Source: Neckera pumila
Lineage: Eukaryota; Streptophyta; Bryopsida; Hypnales; Neckeraceae
Assembly: GCA_963969595.1 (NCBI GenBank)
Contig: OZ018408.1
Coordinates: 9,793,823-9,857,822 of the forward strand
Length of the DNA stretch: 64,000 nucleotides
Direction: 5' to 3'
Shown here: piece by piece, positions 22,905-34,963 of the stretch
Position numbering within the stretch: position 1 is the stretch's first letter
Layout of the letters: each line of letters starts with the position of its first letter
Position numbers and translations under genes: made by a program
Notes under the pieces: model-generated
Told to the model about the DNA's origin: nothing
Database searches by the model: none
What the model saw: the letters and a program-made list of their open reading frames with translations, nothing else

Positions 22905-24283
22905 TAACTGACAAAACCGAGTTTTTTTGTGAAATGTTTTCATTCAAACAACCATACCATAAGCATCAATGGATAAAAACCAAAAGTGTACACATGAAAG
23001 TTGTAGAGCACGACATACAACACATTACCATGGAAGTTTGAAGAAAAAATTAGTTGTGATTTGAAAGAAAATTAATTCCAAAGTTTGCTATGTCAAAAAC
23101 TCGATTTTGTTCAACATAGTTTGGCTTTACTTTATCTTTTGTCAATTTTTTCTTAAAACTCCTAAAAAACTTTTTGTACCTTAGCATGTTGGTATACATC
23201 AATTTTGATAATTGTATACAAAAATTGAAGGAAATTCACATTTATAGAATTAAAAATATTAACAATTTAACAAACATGCAAATGATATTGGTTCCCACAA
23301 AATTTGAGTTTTTTTGTGGAATTGAGAGCACGGGGTTTCATTAGCCATGGTAAAGAAAGTATAGGTTGAAAAATAGACCACTTTTATATCTAAATGCCCT
23401 TGTATATGAAATATTTGTTGAATTGGGCAATGTGAACAACTTATATTTTACAATTGTATAATGCATTTTTATATTCAACTTTTGTGTTCAAAGACTAGAG
23501 TTCATGATGCATATAATTCACCCAAAGAATTCCAAATAAATCCATCATCATTGTCTGTATCGTCCAAAAATTGCTAATTTATGAATGTCAATGTAAATTT
23601 TGGAAATTAGTAGTTTTTGGATGATACAGACAATGATGATGGATATTTTTGGAATTCTTTGAATGAATTATATGCATCATGAACTCTAGTCTTTGAACAC
23701 AAAAGTTGAATATAAAAATGCATTATACAATTGTAAAATATAAGTTGTTCACATTGCCCAATTCAACAAATATTTCATATACAAGGGCATTTAGATATAA
23801 AAGTGGTCTATTTTTCAACCTATACTTTCTTTACCATGGCTAATGAAACCCCGTGCTCTCAATTCCACAAAAAAACTCAAATTTTGTGGGAACCAATATC
23901 ATTTGCATGTTTGTTAAATTGTTAATATTTTTAATTCTATAAATGTGAATTTCCTTCAATTTTTGTATACAATTATCAAAATTGATGTATACCAACATGC
24001 TAAGGTACAAAAAGTTTTTTAGGAGTTTTAAGAAAAAATTGACAAAAGATAAAGTAAAGCCAAACTATGTTGAACAAAATCGAGTTTTTGACATAGCAAA
24101 CTTTGGAATTAATTTTCTTTCAAATCACAACTAATTTTTTCTTCAAACTTCCATGGTAATGTGTTGTATGCCGTGCTCTACAACTTTCATGTGTACACTT
24201 TTGGTTTTTTATCCATTGATGCTTATGGTATGGTTGTTTGAATGAAAACGTTTCACAAAAGTACTTGGTTTCGTCAGTCACTG
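22902..24283. mobile_element. 1.38-kb near-perfect palindrome (TA-flanked foldback element)
   Basis: The left arm (22,902-23,580) and right arm (23,604-24,283) are reverse complements over about 680 bases with few mismatches; the loop is about 23 bases. The outermost ends read CAGTAACTGACAAAACC and, inverted, CAGTGACTGACGAAACC, and both are flanked by TA. TA duplication with CAGT-starting ends points to the Tc1/mariner/pogo group. There is no protein-coding capacity. A transcript through it would fold into a double-stranded RNA of roughly 680 base pairs. Confidence 0.85.
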
Positions 24284-25905
24284 TATATATATTCCAAAAA
24301 TGGTGTATTTTGGATCATTACTTGTACTATATTCTTCCAAAGGACTGAAGGTTTATAACTAACATATGATTGACTTCTCTATATTGTGTATAATTTTTCA
24401 ATAATAAATTATTATTTATAAGCACCCTCCTATTGTATGGACTATTATATATTGAAAAAAAAACTTTCGTGAAGGTAGTTAAAGCTCTGACTTCTATATT
24501 TACTCAAAGTGTGCTACTTTTTTTTGTAATGCAGTAGTTAATGGCAAGACACATCAAGCTAGAAAAAATGGCAAGTTTTTATTTCATTTGAAAAAACAAG
24601 GCTTGAATTTTTGTAAAAAAATACTCCATACTATTTTAGATACATTTGTTACAAAATTGACAAATGGTTATTGCTACACATTCCCATAAAGTTTGGAAGG
24701 GTTGTGGTGCAACTATACATAAATTGAAATTCAAGATTCAAAATAAAACTGAAGCCTATTTTTATTACTATCAAAGTTTTGGGTATAAATAAAGTTTTTG
24801 GTATAAATAAAGTTTTGGAAACGTACAAAAGATACAAGATTTTTTTGTAGAAAAAATAAAATCTTATTTGAGTTTGTTAAGAAAATATTCAACGAATTAT
24901 TTCATTATATTGATTGATAAATGAATCCAAACTATTATTTTTTTATTATTTACACCAAAGGCCCTGAAATTTTTACAAAGAAAAATATTGGTAAATCTCT
25001 TATTTTCCAAAGTAGAAGTCAAGTTACAATCATTTTATATCAAAACCAATCTTAATCCCTAAGGGGTTTGGAGGACCAACAAAGTTCTCAAAAAGTTTAG
25101 AAATGTTATAAACACAAGAAAAATGAGATTGGATTGGAGGCACATATATTTTTATAAAGTAAAGTGATGATATCAAATGAATTGTTCAATTTTTTGAAAA
25201 ATGAAGAAAGGATTTATGTATATTTTATAATCCATTATGTGGTTATAAATTGATATTCTACAAAATCTATAGCACTATACAATACAAACTGATTCAATAA
25301 GAGTTTAAAAAAATATATTGTACAAACTAATCTAATTGCTTAATTCATTCATTGTACACATTTTTAAAAGTCAATATCCATACTTTGGAGTATGAATGGT
25401 TCATTTGAAGAATACATTGTACTTCACATGTAATTAAAGGTTGATATTTACAAATACAATCATGACATGCATGTATGTATAATGCTTTCTACCAATAGGA
25501 AACAAACTCAATATGTTTTCATATCTCTTATTGTACAAATATTTTTTAGGAATTCCACAGAAATAAATGTGTAGTACAAAATTGTTATTGCAACAATATT
25601 CTTGATTTGCATGCTAATGCATATAAAAATTGGCATTGGATTTTGAGCTTCCCTTTATTATCAATATCCTACTAAATTCACTATATACAAGAAATTGCAT
25701 CATTTCTCCGTGTCCTAGGTGCACAATATTTTCCACTATTACAAAAAATCATGAATTTTATATAATGCAAATGCCCATATTTATACTTTTGCAAAAAAAT
25801 TCAAACCATTTCAAACCTCTACTTTCATTCCATTACAACTTTGTATCCAAAAATGCACCTTCTACATATAAGTGCCAATTGTATTCAAGTCACCTTTAGA
25901 TATTA
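24284..25905. other. no gene seen
   Basis: AT-rich; no supported exons. A small direct repeat (GTATAAATAAAGTTTT twice) lies at 24,777-24,818. The 89-codon frame at 25,630-25,899 shows no recognisable domain. Confidence 0.45.
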
Positions 25906-26265
25906 AGAGCATCTCTATTAGGGATTAAAGAAATGAATGCAAAGAAGGATCCTTTAGTTATGTGACTAGTGCCCACTCAGCCCCACCTATTGAACGAGTC
26001 TCCCACCAATTGTCATTTTCAAAGCCCCTACGCAAGAGTAGAACCCGGGATCCAAGCATGAAATTGGATTTTGACTATCTATTACTAATATTCTAATGCT
26101 TCTAAGAACCTTTTAATGAAATGAAAATTCAAGTATCCTATATTCATTTGTTCCTATAAGTGTAGGTTGGTCATTATGGGCCTGAATACTAGTGGAAGCC
26201 GATCACTATATAGTTGCAATCATAGACAATATATTGGCTTGAATTCATTCTGGAATGCTCTTAGA
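25906..26265. mobile_element. possible PIF/Harbinger (Tourist-like) MITE
   Basis: The left end TTAAGAGCATCTCTATTAGG and right end GGAATGCTCTTAG are inverted over GAGCAT. The span of about 360 bases equals that of the better copy at 49,225-49,581. The right terminal repeat is short, so this is tentative. Confidence 0.35.
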
Positions 26266-26795
26266 ACATGCATAGGGAGAGTGACTGTTGGTCAATGCCT
26301 TGTTTCAAGGATATCTTGTAGCTAAGCATGGTCAAAAATCAGAAATGCAACATTGATACAAATGATCAATAAGGTCTTAAATTGAGACACACAAATCAAG
26401 AGAATGTAAAATTTTCCACCATGTGCAATTTGATTTATGCTAATTGCAGTTGAAAATGAAATAGAAATAGAATCACTGGAAGAGTATATAAGCCACATTT
26501 AGTTGTAAGAAACCCAGCTTTCATAGGCTCATAGAATGTGAGAGTTTTTTTAAGCCATTTTCAATGTTGTCATGGATTTCCTATAGCAAAAGTTAGAAAA
26601 AGTATTGTGCCACTAACAAACACAGTGGAAATGATGATGCTTGCAAATACAATTTTGGGTTTGGGCACAAATCCCTAGTTCTATGTTCCAGATGCCCTCT
26701 ACCACTTATTTTGAATCTTTGCATGTAGTAAAACCCCCAAAAGTCAATGAGTTGAAAAATGCTTGTTCAGCAATCCCAAACACTAAGTGTTCCCC
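26266..26795. other. no gene seen
   Basis: No exon chain or clear repeat could be supported in this stretch. Confidence 0.35.
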
Positions 26796-27117
26796 CATTA
26801 GAGGAGATTTAGGGTGTCTAAAAAACTGTTTCAGGGTTGTTCCCTTTGCTGGGAACCAATGTCCTACTATCAAAATAAAAATATAGAAAAAAATAGAAAA
26901 AAAAATAAAATAATAATAATAATAATAATAATAAAAAATTAACAATTAACAATTTTATTTATAATTTTTTTATTAAAAAACATTAAAAATTAATTATTTA
27001 ATAACATATGACATGGCAGTCTCTTGACCATGCTAGATTTGAGTTCCCACAAAGTTCCCAGAGCTCCCACAGTTTGGGAACTTGTGGTCTTCTAGAGGCC
27101 CAAAAAATCCTCTCATG
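26796..27117. mobile_element. CATTAG-ended MITE
   Basis: The left end CATTAGAGGAGATTTAGGG pairs with the right end CCCAAAAAATCCTCTCATG. The inner sequence GTTTCAGGGTTGTTCCCTTTGCTGGGAA matches, on the opposite strand, the element at 63,527-63,774. It contains an (AAT)n run at about 26,910-26,934 and the TGACATGGCA motif shared with the 34-kb copy. Confidence 0.65.
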
Positions 27118-27809
27118 CAAATTCAATTGGATGAAAATATAAACTTCTGTTACTTGCACAAAGCTCCAAAGTCATCCATCAGACACTTAGTGTCCGCGGC
27201 ATCCTTCTAGGGTTAAATATCTTTCACTGCATCTGGAGTTCTGGACATCCTTTGAAATTATATGTTATCTTAAGTTTACTAATACTTTCAGTAACTACAA
27301 ACTTGCACATTTTCTTCAAAATATTAAAAGACTGACATAATTTTCTTCCTAGATTCGGACAATTATCAGCCATGCTAAGTATATATGCCAACGTAAAATT
27401 CACCACAATGAAACATCAAACACCATCCTGGATTTTGACATCAATGTTGCAAATACGGAGTGATCCCTTTCAGTAACTTGAAATAGAACAGGCAGTGCAA
27501 TCGTAGCGACTCCAGCCCGTCATCGTGATTCGATCCTTCCACAGCGCCGTTCACTTAATTGAACCAAATGATAATACAAGCAGGTCGGATACATAGTTGC
27601 AGAATTTGTCAGAGTTTAGGGTTTCAATTTAATCTTGAAAAATCCCTTGATCAGCACTGTGCTCTAGTAGGGCACTTGTGAAGACCACCTTCCAAGGGCA
27701 CTACAATTGAAGCAACAGAGCTTCTGAAGTTGCCGCCGCTCTTCCAACTTTTTTCCTGCAATCAGAAATCATAATAGGTGACCACAAAGGGGTCATCCTG
27801 TATATATTA
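27118..27809. other. 3' flank of the Cys-rich protein gene
   Basis: Intergenic and probable 3' untranslated sequence of the minus-strand gene that stops at 27,810-27,812. A CACTTAGTGTCCGCGGCAT block near 27,185 is shared with the 6.48-kb repeat. Confidence 0.4.
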
Positions 27810-30800
27810 TCATGATACAACTCCTGATACCCAAGGGACAATAGAAGGTGCTGTTGGATGGTGTCGTCTGAATTCTTCGTCGTAGTGGCCTTTGAAATTG
27901 ATCACCGGGTCATCAGCCTGCCATGGAGCACCACTTACGTTAATCAATCAATGGCTGCAATTCACATCTCTCTTCGAAATTGCAGAAAAAATTGATACAT
28001 GGAGATAAAAACTTGATTTGAAGCGAGTTCCAATGGTTCTTGGACACAAAGTGATCTGTCCACTGCTCTGTTCTAATCTCCCAGTGAAAGCACACTGCTA
28101 CATATTGTTATGTTGGTTAAAATGCTTGAAAGCGACACAAATAGGACCTTCTACCTTAGTTTGACTCAGCTGGTTTGGGATTGATTTATAAACTCATAGC
28201 ATACAGTTTTTGCAAAGGAAGGAAAAAGAGGAACAGGGTGTGATAATAATGTAGTTCAACTTCAGCAACCCATTGCACTGGACACCAGGACAAGAGGCTG
28301 GAAGTATTAAGATGAAGTGAACGCCTTGAATGTCCTTGCATACAGTCAGGAAGAATTTTTGACTGACCTGCTTGAGCCAGCATTCATGATTCTTGTGGGT
28401 GTAATTGTCAGGAGAGTAACATCCACCTTCACTGGGACAGTACACCCAGATATTGCATTTCATCTGTTTTCCCGAGTCGGTGGCCGACATGGCCTGATCT
28501 AGGCACGCTTGACAACAATCCACTGCACTGTCGACATGATGCGTCAGCCCCCATCGAACTGCTGATCCAGCATAATCTGTGTTCGCCTCGGCATGACATT
28601 CTGGAGGCACTGCTCGTCCTGGGATGATTTCGTGCTCTGCAAAGATCCAGATCATCACATCTAACTGGAAGGAAACTAAGTCCGTCCGTCCAAGACGAGA
28701 ATTGAAAACAGTAAGTTCTTCAATGCGAAAACACGAAGTCATGCAGACATGAAATATAGAAAAGTCTACTAAAAAGAGTGACAGGAGAGGCACTGGTCCG
28801 TCCGGAATTGATATTATTGCAACAGGCTCCCCCCAAAGACAAAAAGGCTAGGCTCTGGAATGACTGTTTTTATAGCAGGAAACGTTGCACATGATGAACA
28901 TGCTCCTTTAACACCAAAAGGAAATATCGGCCCTGCTCTTAATATCGGTAAGCTGCAACTTTGCCCTTCAAAGACAAATCTACTACCAGTCGAACTCCAC
29001 ATAAAAAGAATTGCGAAGCTAGGGTCCCTTTGAGTTTGCCACTCTACCAGTAACTAGGAATCACGTGACCGACCTAATATCGTAGCCCCTCTAACAAGAT
29101 CAATCAACTGCATCTAATTGCATATAACTGTCCACTGATTTGGAAAAATATCATCTCACCCAACTTCAGAAGACAATGACAGACCGATGTCATACTGGAA
29201 AAAGAAAGACTAAGGCCTCTCTCCACGTGAGGTGGGTATAAATTAGGAAGAGGATATTAAGAAAAAATAAAATTCCACCAGTCATTGGTGACAACAAAAA
29301 CGGGGTTCTGCGCTCTACCCATCTATGGTGGAAGCACTGATTGGCATTGCTAATATAGGAATAAGATCACATGTAAGAACCAATGTACACAGCCCATGTA
29401 GGCCTGAAATTGGTCGTAAGGAGCCAAGTTCTGAGCATATGCAAAACCTTAGCTAGACAGCATATCAGCTCAATTACCGGCCATATCAACTTTCTCAGTC
29501 GACGCTCCATTGTTGTGCAGCTGGAGATCACCAAGAATTTGAACCCTGCTGTCCACGGCCTTCTCCCCGCCGCCTGTCAAAGCCAGGAAATCATGAACAG
29601 TGTCATTAATGGAGTCAAACATAACATTCTTGAGTAATAGTAGGATCGCACATTTTGAGAAAAATACTAACTGAGAAATTATAACTTACAACATTAGAGA
29701 AAACTAAGTAGACTTAGAAGTTCCAGTATGCTCTCACATTATCTTGAGGAACTCTCACATGTTCAATTAAGCTGGATTTAAGAAAAAAAGGTTAGGCTTC
29801 TTTTTCAAACCAATTCAGACGGTTCTCTACAAAGGCTCTCCAGAATGTAGTGAATCCATCATCGTGTCAAATGGTTCTCTCTACTATATGGTTCCTTCTA
29901 ATGAGCATTCTTTTCAAAGGTTTGAGGAGCATTCAGCATCAGAAAATTTAATCATTTATAGATATGCTTCGTTACCCATAGCTGCCGCAGCAACACTATT
30001 TCTCTGCTCTAACTTTTTCTTTATCCAATCCTCAAGAGCTACAACATCAATGAAGGTCCATAAGCACAGAGAGCCAGGAGTTACAAAAGCAGCTTCCATC
30101 TTTGACAAGCATTATAAACTCCAAGAAGAAAAGCAAAAGAGAAGTTACGACGGTACAACTCTTAAACCCTAATTACAGGACCCCGGCTTCATGGTTTTAC
30201 ATGAGCAATTTGATTGATCACATTGGGAAATATAAAATTCAGATCGGACCAAATCTTACATCAACAGAATCAGCAAAGGAACATTGCATCTGTAGGTCAA
30301 TAAATAAATGAATAAAATCGGCCCAAAGAAAGTCCCCATATGACATACTCAAAATCGCTTAAAAAAACATGAGATTTCTTGGAACTGTAATCCTAACATG
30401 AGAACGAGAAAGTAGAATTAAAAACCATTATAAACAATAAGTAACTACCTTTTTGTGTCGACTCACTGTTACTGAGCTTGAGCTCACGCAGCCGTTCCGA
30501 AAGCTCGGCAGCGACCTTCTGCCTGGCCAAATTCAAAGCCTCTGTCTTCTGGATCTCCAATTCCGTCTCTTCTTGAATCTCCCTCACCTTCAAGCACCAC
30601 AAGCAATGCATCAGGGTTAATCTGTGCTAATAATTAGGGTTAGGTCATCCTATCCCCTCCTTCGTATCCAACTAAACCTGCACAATACTACACACAAACT
30701 CAGTCAAAAGACCACAACAAACCCTGCTCTACCTTCACGATGATGAGGGGCAGGGTCTGCTAAATTCCCTTCAAACCTCATCAGAACATATCCAAACAGT

Positions 30801-31436
30801 CTTAACAGAGGATGCATAGAGCTTGCAAATCCATGATATGATTCAATTGACAGCTATTTGAGCGGAGAAAACGAGGAACCGGAAAAAATTTGCGCCATCC
30901 CCTCCATTCCCGTTATCCGATTACTCTACTCAAAGAGAATTGATTGCAAAGAGGATGAGTCACGGAAGAGGATCTCGACAAAAGATTTGTGGCAGACAGG
31001 AAGGAAGGAACCCTGAAATGACGTACTCGTTCAATCAAATGAAAAGGAAGCAACTCGCGCCGCAGTCGATTGGAATCCTCAATGCGCTCCAACTCTTCCT
31101 GCGTTTGGGCCATTCTCCCGTCCAAACCTGTCCATTCATCCGCATTACTCGCAACAACCTTCAGATACTCTCCACAAAACGAATTCAAATTGAAGTAATT
31201 CCATCCCCCCAAAGGAAAATTCAATAGATGCGATTGATTAATTGCTCACCGATGGAAGTAGTAGAAGAAGAAGACGACGCCCCCGGAGACGAGGCGGATT
31301 CGAAGTAGGAGACAGGAGAGAGCGCCGCGTGCAACATGAAGAGCGCCATCAACACGTTTCCCGTGCACAAAATGAACGTCGCACTCTTATACGAGCATCG
31401 CAACCTGCCCGTACAGTCGGGGGAAGAATGCGCCAT
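27810..31436 (-). CDS. membrane-anchored protein with coiled coil and PAN/apple-like Cys-rich domain
   Basis: Six exons on the minus strand: 31,436-31,250; 31,169-31,027; 30,587-30,449; 29,573-29,478; 28,636-28,368; 27,917-27,810. Phases agree and give 313 aa. A hydrophobic stretch (about residues 19-39, FILCTGNVLMALFMLHAAL) follows a short basic start, suggesting a signal-anchor. Residues about 64-160 are charged and heptad-like (EELERIEDSN, REIQEETELEIQKTEALNLA), a likely coiled coil. Residues 202-274 carry eight cysteines (PPEC, DCCQAC, KCNIWVYC, GGC, HECW), a pattern like PAN/apple domains that bind protein or carbohydrate. The end (PTAPSIVPWVSGVVS) is one I know from an uncharacterised plant protein family. 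The small 96-bp exon 4 was found only by phase matching inside a 1.8-kb gap. Biological role is not known to me. Confidence 0.85.
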
Positions 31437-31680
31437 CACCACAACTCTCACAAAACTCACAAAAATTCCATCTTCGTCGCCACTGCACCCTCTTGCAATC
31501 CCAACAATCCCAACAATTCCAGCTATCCCAGCGCTCCCAACAATTCTTGCGATTCCAACAGCTTCGACAATTCCCACCCTGCTCTTTTCTTACCACCGAT
31601 GCCCTCCTCCTACCGACACGGGTTCTTTTCCGAATTGTGTGCGAGTACTTACAAATCCTGATTTGTGACCAGGATTCGGG
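31437..31680 (-). repeat. degenerate AATTCCAACAATTCC repeat in the 5' leader/promoter of the Cys-rich protein gene
   Basis: Between 31,493 and 31,577 about six imperfect 9-15-base units (CCCAACAATCCCAACAATTC-like) run just upstream of the start codon. They create long frames on both strands that look protein-like (Gly-Ile-Val or Gln-Ser repeats) but are repeat artefacts. Confidence 0.6.
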
Positions 31681-32157
31681 ATTTTATGATAAATCCCGCC
31701 GTCTGGGTGAGTACGGCGACCACCAACTTATAACGAAGTTCACCAACCAGCTCTGATCACATGACTCTCGCAATCCTCACCGGCGATGTTAACAGCGTTG
31801 GCGAGCAGGTGCAACTACCGGTCCTGGCAGCTGTCGGGAAAAAATTGTTGGCATATGTCTGGGTACGATGAATGAATGCGAAGGACGATGGTGGCGCCGA
31901 TTTCTTCTTACGACGATTACGGGAATTACGCCATGTTGATAGCGTGTTGGGGAGAATCTTTGCGGGATCCGCGCCGGCGCCGCTCGGGAGTCAAACTGTC
32001 GAATTGGGAGGATCCGCAAATGCTGCGCTGCGCGCTGCGCGCTCCGCGCTCGTGGGCGACAGTTCGGGTCCGGGTGAGGTGTCTCCAGCGGTTGGAGGCC
32101 GGTAGGACCTGTATCACCATCAATGTAAGGTACTGTAAGAGCATGCCCTTTATGTTA
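31681..32157 (+). other. GC-rich island with small open frames, possible first exon of an unknown gene
   Basis: Base composition rises sharply here (for example GCGCGCTGCGCGC near 32,030). A frame at 31,872-32,105 starts MNAKDDGGADFFLRRLRELR and has a possible donor (GGGTGAGG) before its stop; another short frame upstream starts MTLAILTGDVNSVGEQ. The island lies about 440 bases from the divergent Cys-rich protein gene, so it may be a shared promoter or a broken divergent gene. No family is recognised. Confidence 0.25.
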
Positions 32158-32300
32158 AGAGCATCTCCACCGTTCCTTTAAATTTGGGGCACTAGCCCCT
32201 AATGACACAAGCGACCATTTTCTGGTCGCTGCCATTGAGCTGCCCGTTCTCAGATTTTGAGTTTTTTGAATAATAAAATTTATTTCTAGAAAATAGATTG
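32158..32300. repeat. MITE end with the GCGACCAT hairpin
   Basis: AGAGCATCTCCACCGTTCC resembles a Tourist-like end, and 32,195-32,240 contains CCCCTAATGACACAAGCGACC and the hairpin at 32,211-32,229, nearly identical to the TTAA-flanked miniature at 5,198-5,304. The other end was not found. Confidence 0.4.
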
Positions 32301-33955
32301 CAATGCAAGTCCAATGGTGGTGGTTTCATCAAATTCCAAGATTGACTGTACCTTGTGGAATTTTTCAAAGTTAAGTGGTGTAGTGTAGTTTACAGCTCGT
32401 TTTTTTGTGTTCGATTTGGGCACGGACTAAAAAGTCAGCCAACCAATGTCCTTCTTGCCCACCTCATAAAAGTCAAATCTACTTCAGATCCAAGGAGTTC
32501 AATGAGAAGACAAGTGTCCCAATTTTTTTCTCTTGCAAATACTACTCAAATTTCAATGATTGTTATGAAATTTTACTTGTACATTTTCAACTCTCTTACC
32601 TTTCATTGAGCACAAAAAGGCATCATTTCAAAATATTCTCACAAGATGTGCTCCTTCAAAGTGCACTGCCATGTATTCCATTGACTCAAGAAAAACTTCA
32701 AAACTAGATAAGATATTTAGTAGCCCTCCAATATTATTATTGCACACAATTCATTATTTTTACACTTGGATATATAAAATTGCATTTTTTAAACATATGA
32801 GTAAATTCGTCTCATCACCAACAAAAGAGTCACTTGGCAGAGTTTGTCCCATGGCAAATTTCATCCACCCAATTATCTTCCCATTCAAACAAAATAAATC
32901 TATTTTATTTTATTTGGTTTGCTTATGTCATCTCATGGATCTTCAAGGAGTGGGTTGTAAATGAGAGGAGGAAACTGAAGGAACAGGGAATGAGGATTTT
33001 TAAAGGGGATTAAATATAAAATGAAACCACTATCACCTCTGAAAATTCTAACCCTTCTTTTCCATAGTCTGGCCCTTCACAAGCATACAATACAATTTTT
33101 TTTTTCCACCACCTTGCGGAGCTCCGCGAGGTTTGTCCGCACAAGTCATCTACAATGGCAAAGTGGTGCGCCTATTGGTGAAGGGTAAGATATCTCATTT
33201 TTGCAAAGCTTGTGAGACCTTCAAATTGGCATTCTAAACAACCAATTGAGAGACCATAGAGTCAGTGGTGATGGTGGTTTCAAAATTGAGGGTGCTTTGG
33301 ACCCCTCACAATATTCTCTTCAACTGATACTCCGTCCTAATATATCAAGGCTATAGCCTTGGAAGTCATTGTTCTTCCTAAGTTTGGTCGCTTTATCCTT
33401 TATTCTACTTGATGATTGGTCATCAATTCACTATTTGTAGATTGTATTTGGTAAAAAAGGATGGAAGACAAGGAATTTGAAGGTTCACCAAAAATACACG
33501 TAACATTTGAGCGTGCAAACTTTGACAAGTAATTATAAGAGTATGAAAACTCTAATAGCATGCAATTGTGACTTGTATGCAAAACCATTCCATCAAAATT
33601 CTTGCCTAAAACAAGCCTCTATACATAAGAACATACAGGTGATTTTGAACGTTTTGAAATTCATTGTTTATTCATACGAAGTCCGTAAAATGCATTCTAA
33701 AAGACTCTTGAATCCTCTTTCAACTACAAACAAAATCCAACAAAAGCTTTTGTAGTTCAATAGTTCAACTTCTTGTTTGGATGCATTTTGGTGTTATTAG
33801 CTTACCATCTAGCAATGACATGTTTCAATGATCTAGCATGCAATACTACATTATCCTATTAGTAGTTTTACTAAAATCATTCTATTTTTAATATTAATAG
33901 TGCAAATCAATATGTTATTGTATATTGTACTATTTTTTATAAAATAATATAGTGA
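32301..33955. other. no gene seen
   Basis: AT-rich intergenic sequence. Frames of 80-100 codons at 32,355-32,964 overlap in different phases and show no domain or splice logic. Confidence 0.4.
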
Positions 33956-34193
33956 CATTAGATGAGATTTGGGGGTCTTAGAGGGCCATTTCAGGCCCGT
34001 TTCCCGATTTGGCTAGATTCAATGAACGCCGGTACGGGCATGTTAGAATTTTTTTTTTTTTTTTTTCAAAAAATGACATGGCAGTTGCTGTGCCACGTCA
34101 GTCAACTACTACAGCTGCGTTCCTGCAGTCTGGGAACGCAATAGAATGCAGGGGAACTCGGAGCCCTCTAAGACCCCCAAATCTCATCTAATG
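33956..34193. mobile_element. CATTAG-ended MITE with perfect >30-bp terminal inverted repeats
   Basis: CATTAGATGAGATTTGGGGG followed by TCTTAGAGGGC is repeated inverted, without mismatch, at the right end (GCCCTCTAAGA to CATCTAATG). A T-run (34,051-34,066) and a TGACATGGCA...TGCCACGTCA palindrome lie inside. The perfect ends suggest a fairly recent insertion. Confidence 0.8.
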
Positions 34194-34963
34194 CATTAGT
34201 TTTGTCCCCTCACTAATTAGATTAGTCAATGTAGTGTAATATGAAAGCTTGGTGCTTTAGGATCTCCAAGATGGACGGAGGTGCTCCCAACGTAGATGGC
34301 GTGTCAAAGATGTAGATTTTGAAGAAGAGCGGAGGTGCCCGAAAATTGATGATGAGTTGTTGGGACAAAAAAAGTGGAGATGTTCAAACCTTCAAGGTCG
34401 AAAAGCCTTTAATAGGGTGTGTTCTAGACCATATTGGCTCCGAATTTGAAAGTATTGGATTTTGATAGTTTAGAGCATGTTGAATCAAATTCAATCCTTT
34501 CATCCCTAGAAAAACAACTATTGTTTGAAGGAACCTAACTATTGTGTAGCAATTGGACACATGGTCTTTCTACAATCAACCTTCATTCCTTTCTAAAGGT
34601 ATCCCAAGAAAGTACACAAGAATTCCTACAAAATCATTGCTTTGGCTTATTAGTTTGTTAAATTCAATCTACTACTACAACTCTTGTGATAAATGAAAAG
34701 CCATGTCATTTTGACGCACATAAGATAAATATATCCAAGAGCAATCAAATAAAAAATTTGCCATTGTATACCTATATCTTACATGCAAGAATATCAAATG
34801 TACAACAATAGTGTGTAGGCTATTGGTTTGGGATATATTTACTTAAATAAGACAAATATTGCTCAAGTTCCAACAAGCATGTAAATGATGTAATTTGGAG
34901 GTTGAAGACTTTGTCACTGGGCACAATGAAGCAAAAGTCTCCAAATCAATTGATCTAAGATTC
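34194..34963. other. no gene seen
   Basis: No supported exons or repeat structure between the MITE and the piggyBac-like element. Confidence 0.35.

Noticed and set aside
28194..28793. 199-codon open frame on the minus strand
   Set aside because: Only its middle part (28,368-28,636) is coding; the rest is intron read-through on both sides of exon 5 of the Cys-rich protein gene.
31242..31661. 139-codon plus-strand frame rich in Arg, Asn and Ser
   Set aside because: It is antisense to exon 1 and the repeat-rich leader of the Cys-rich protein gene.
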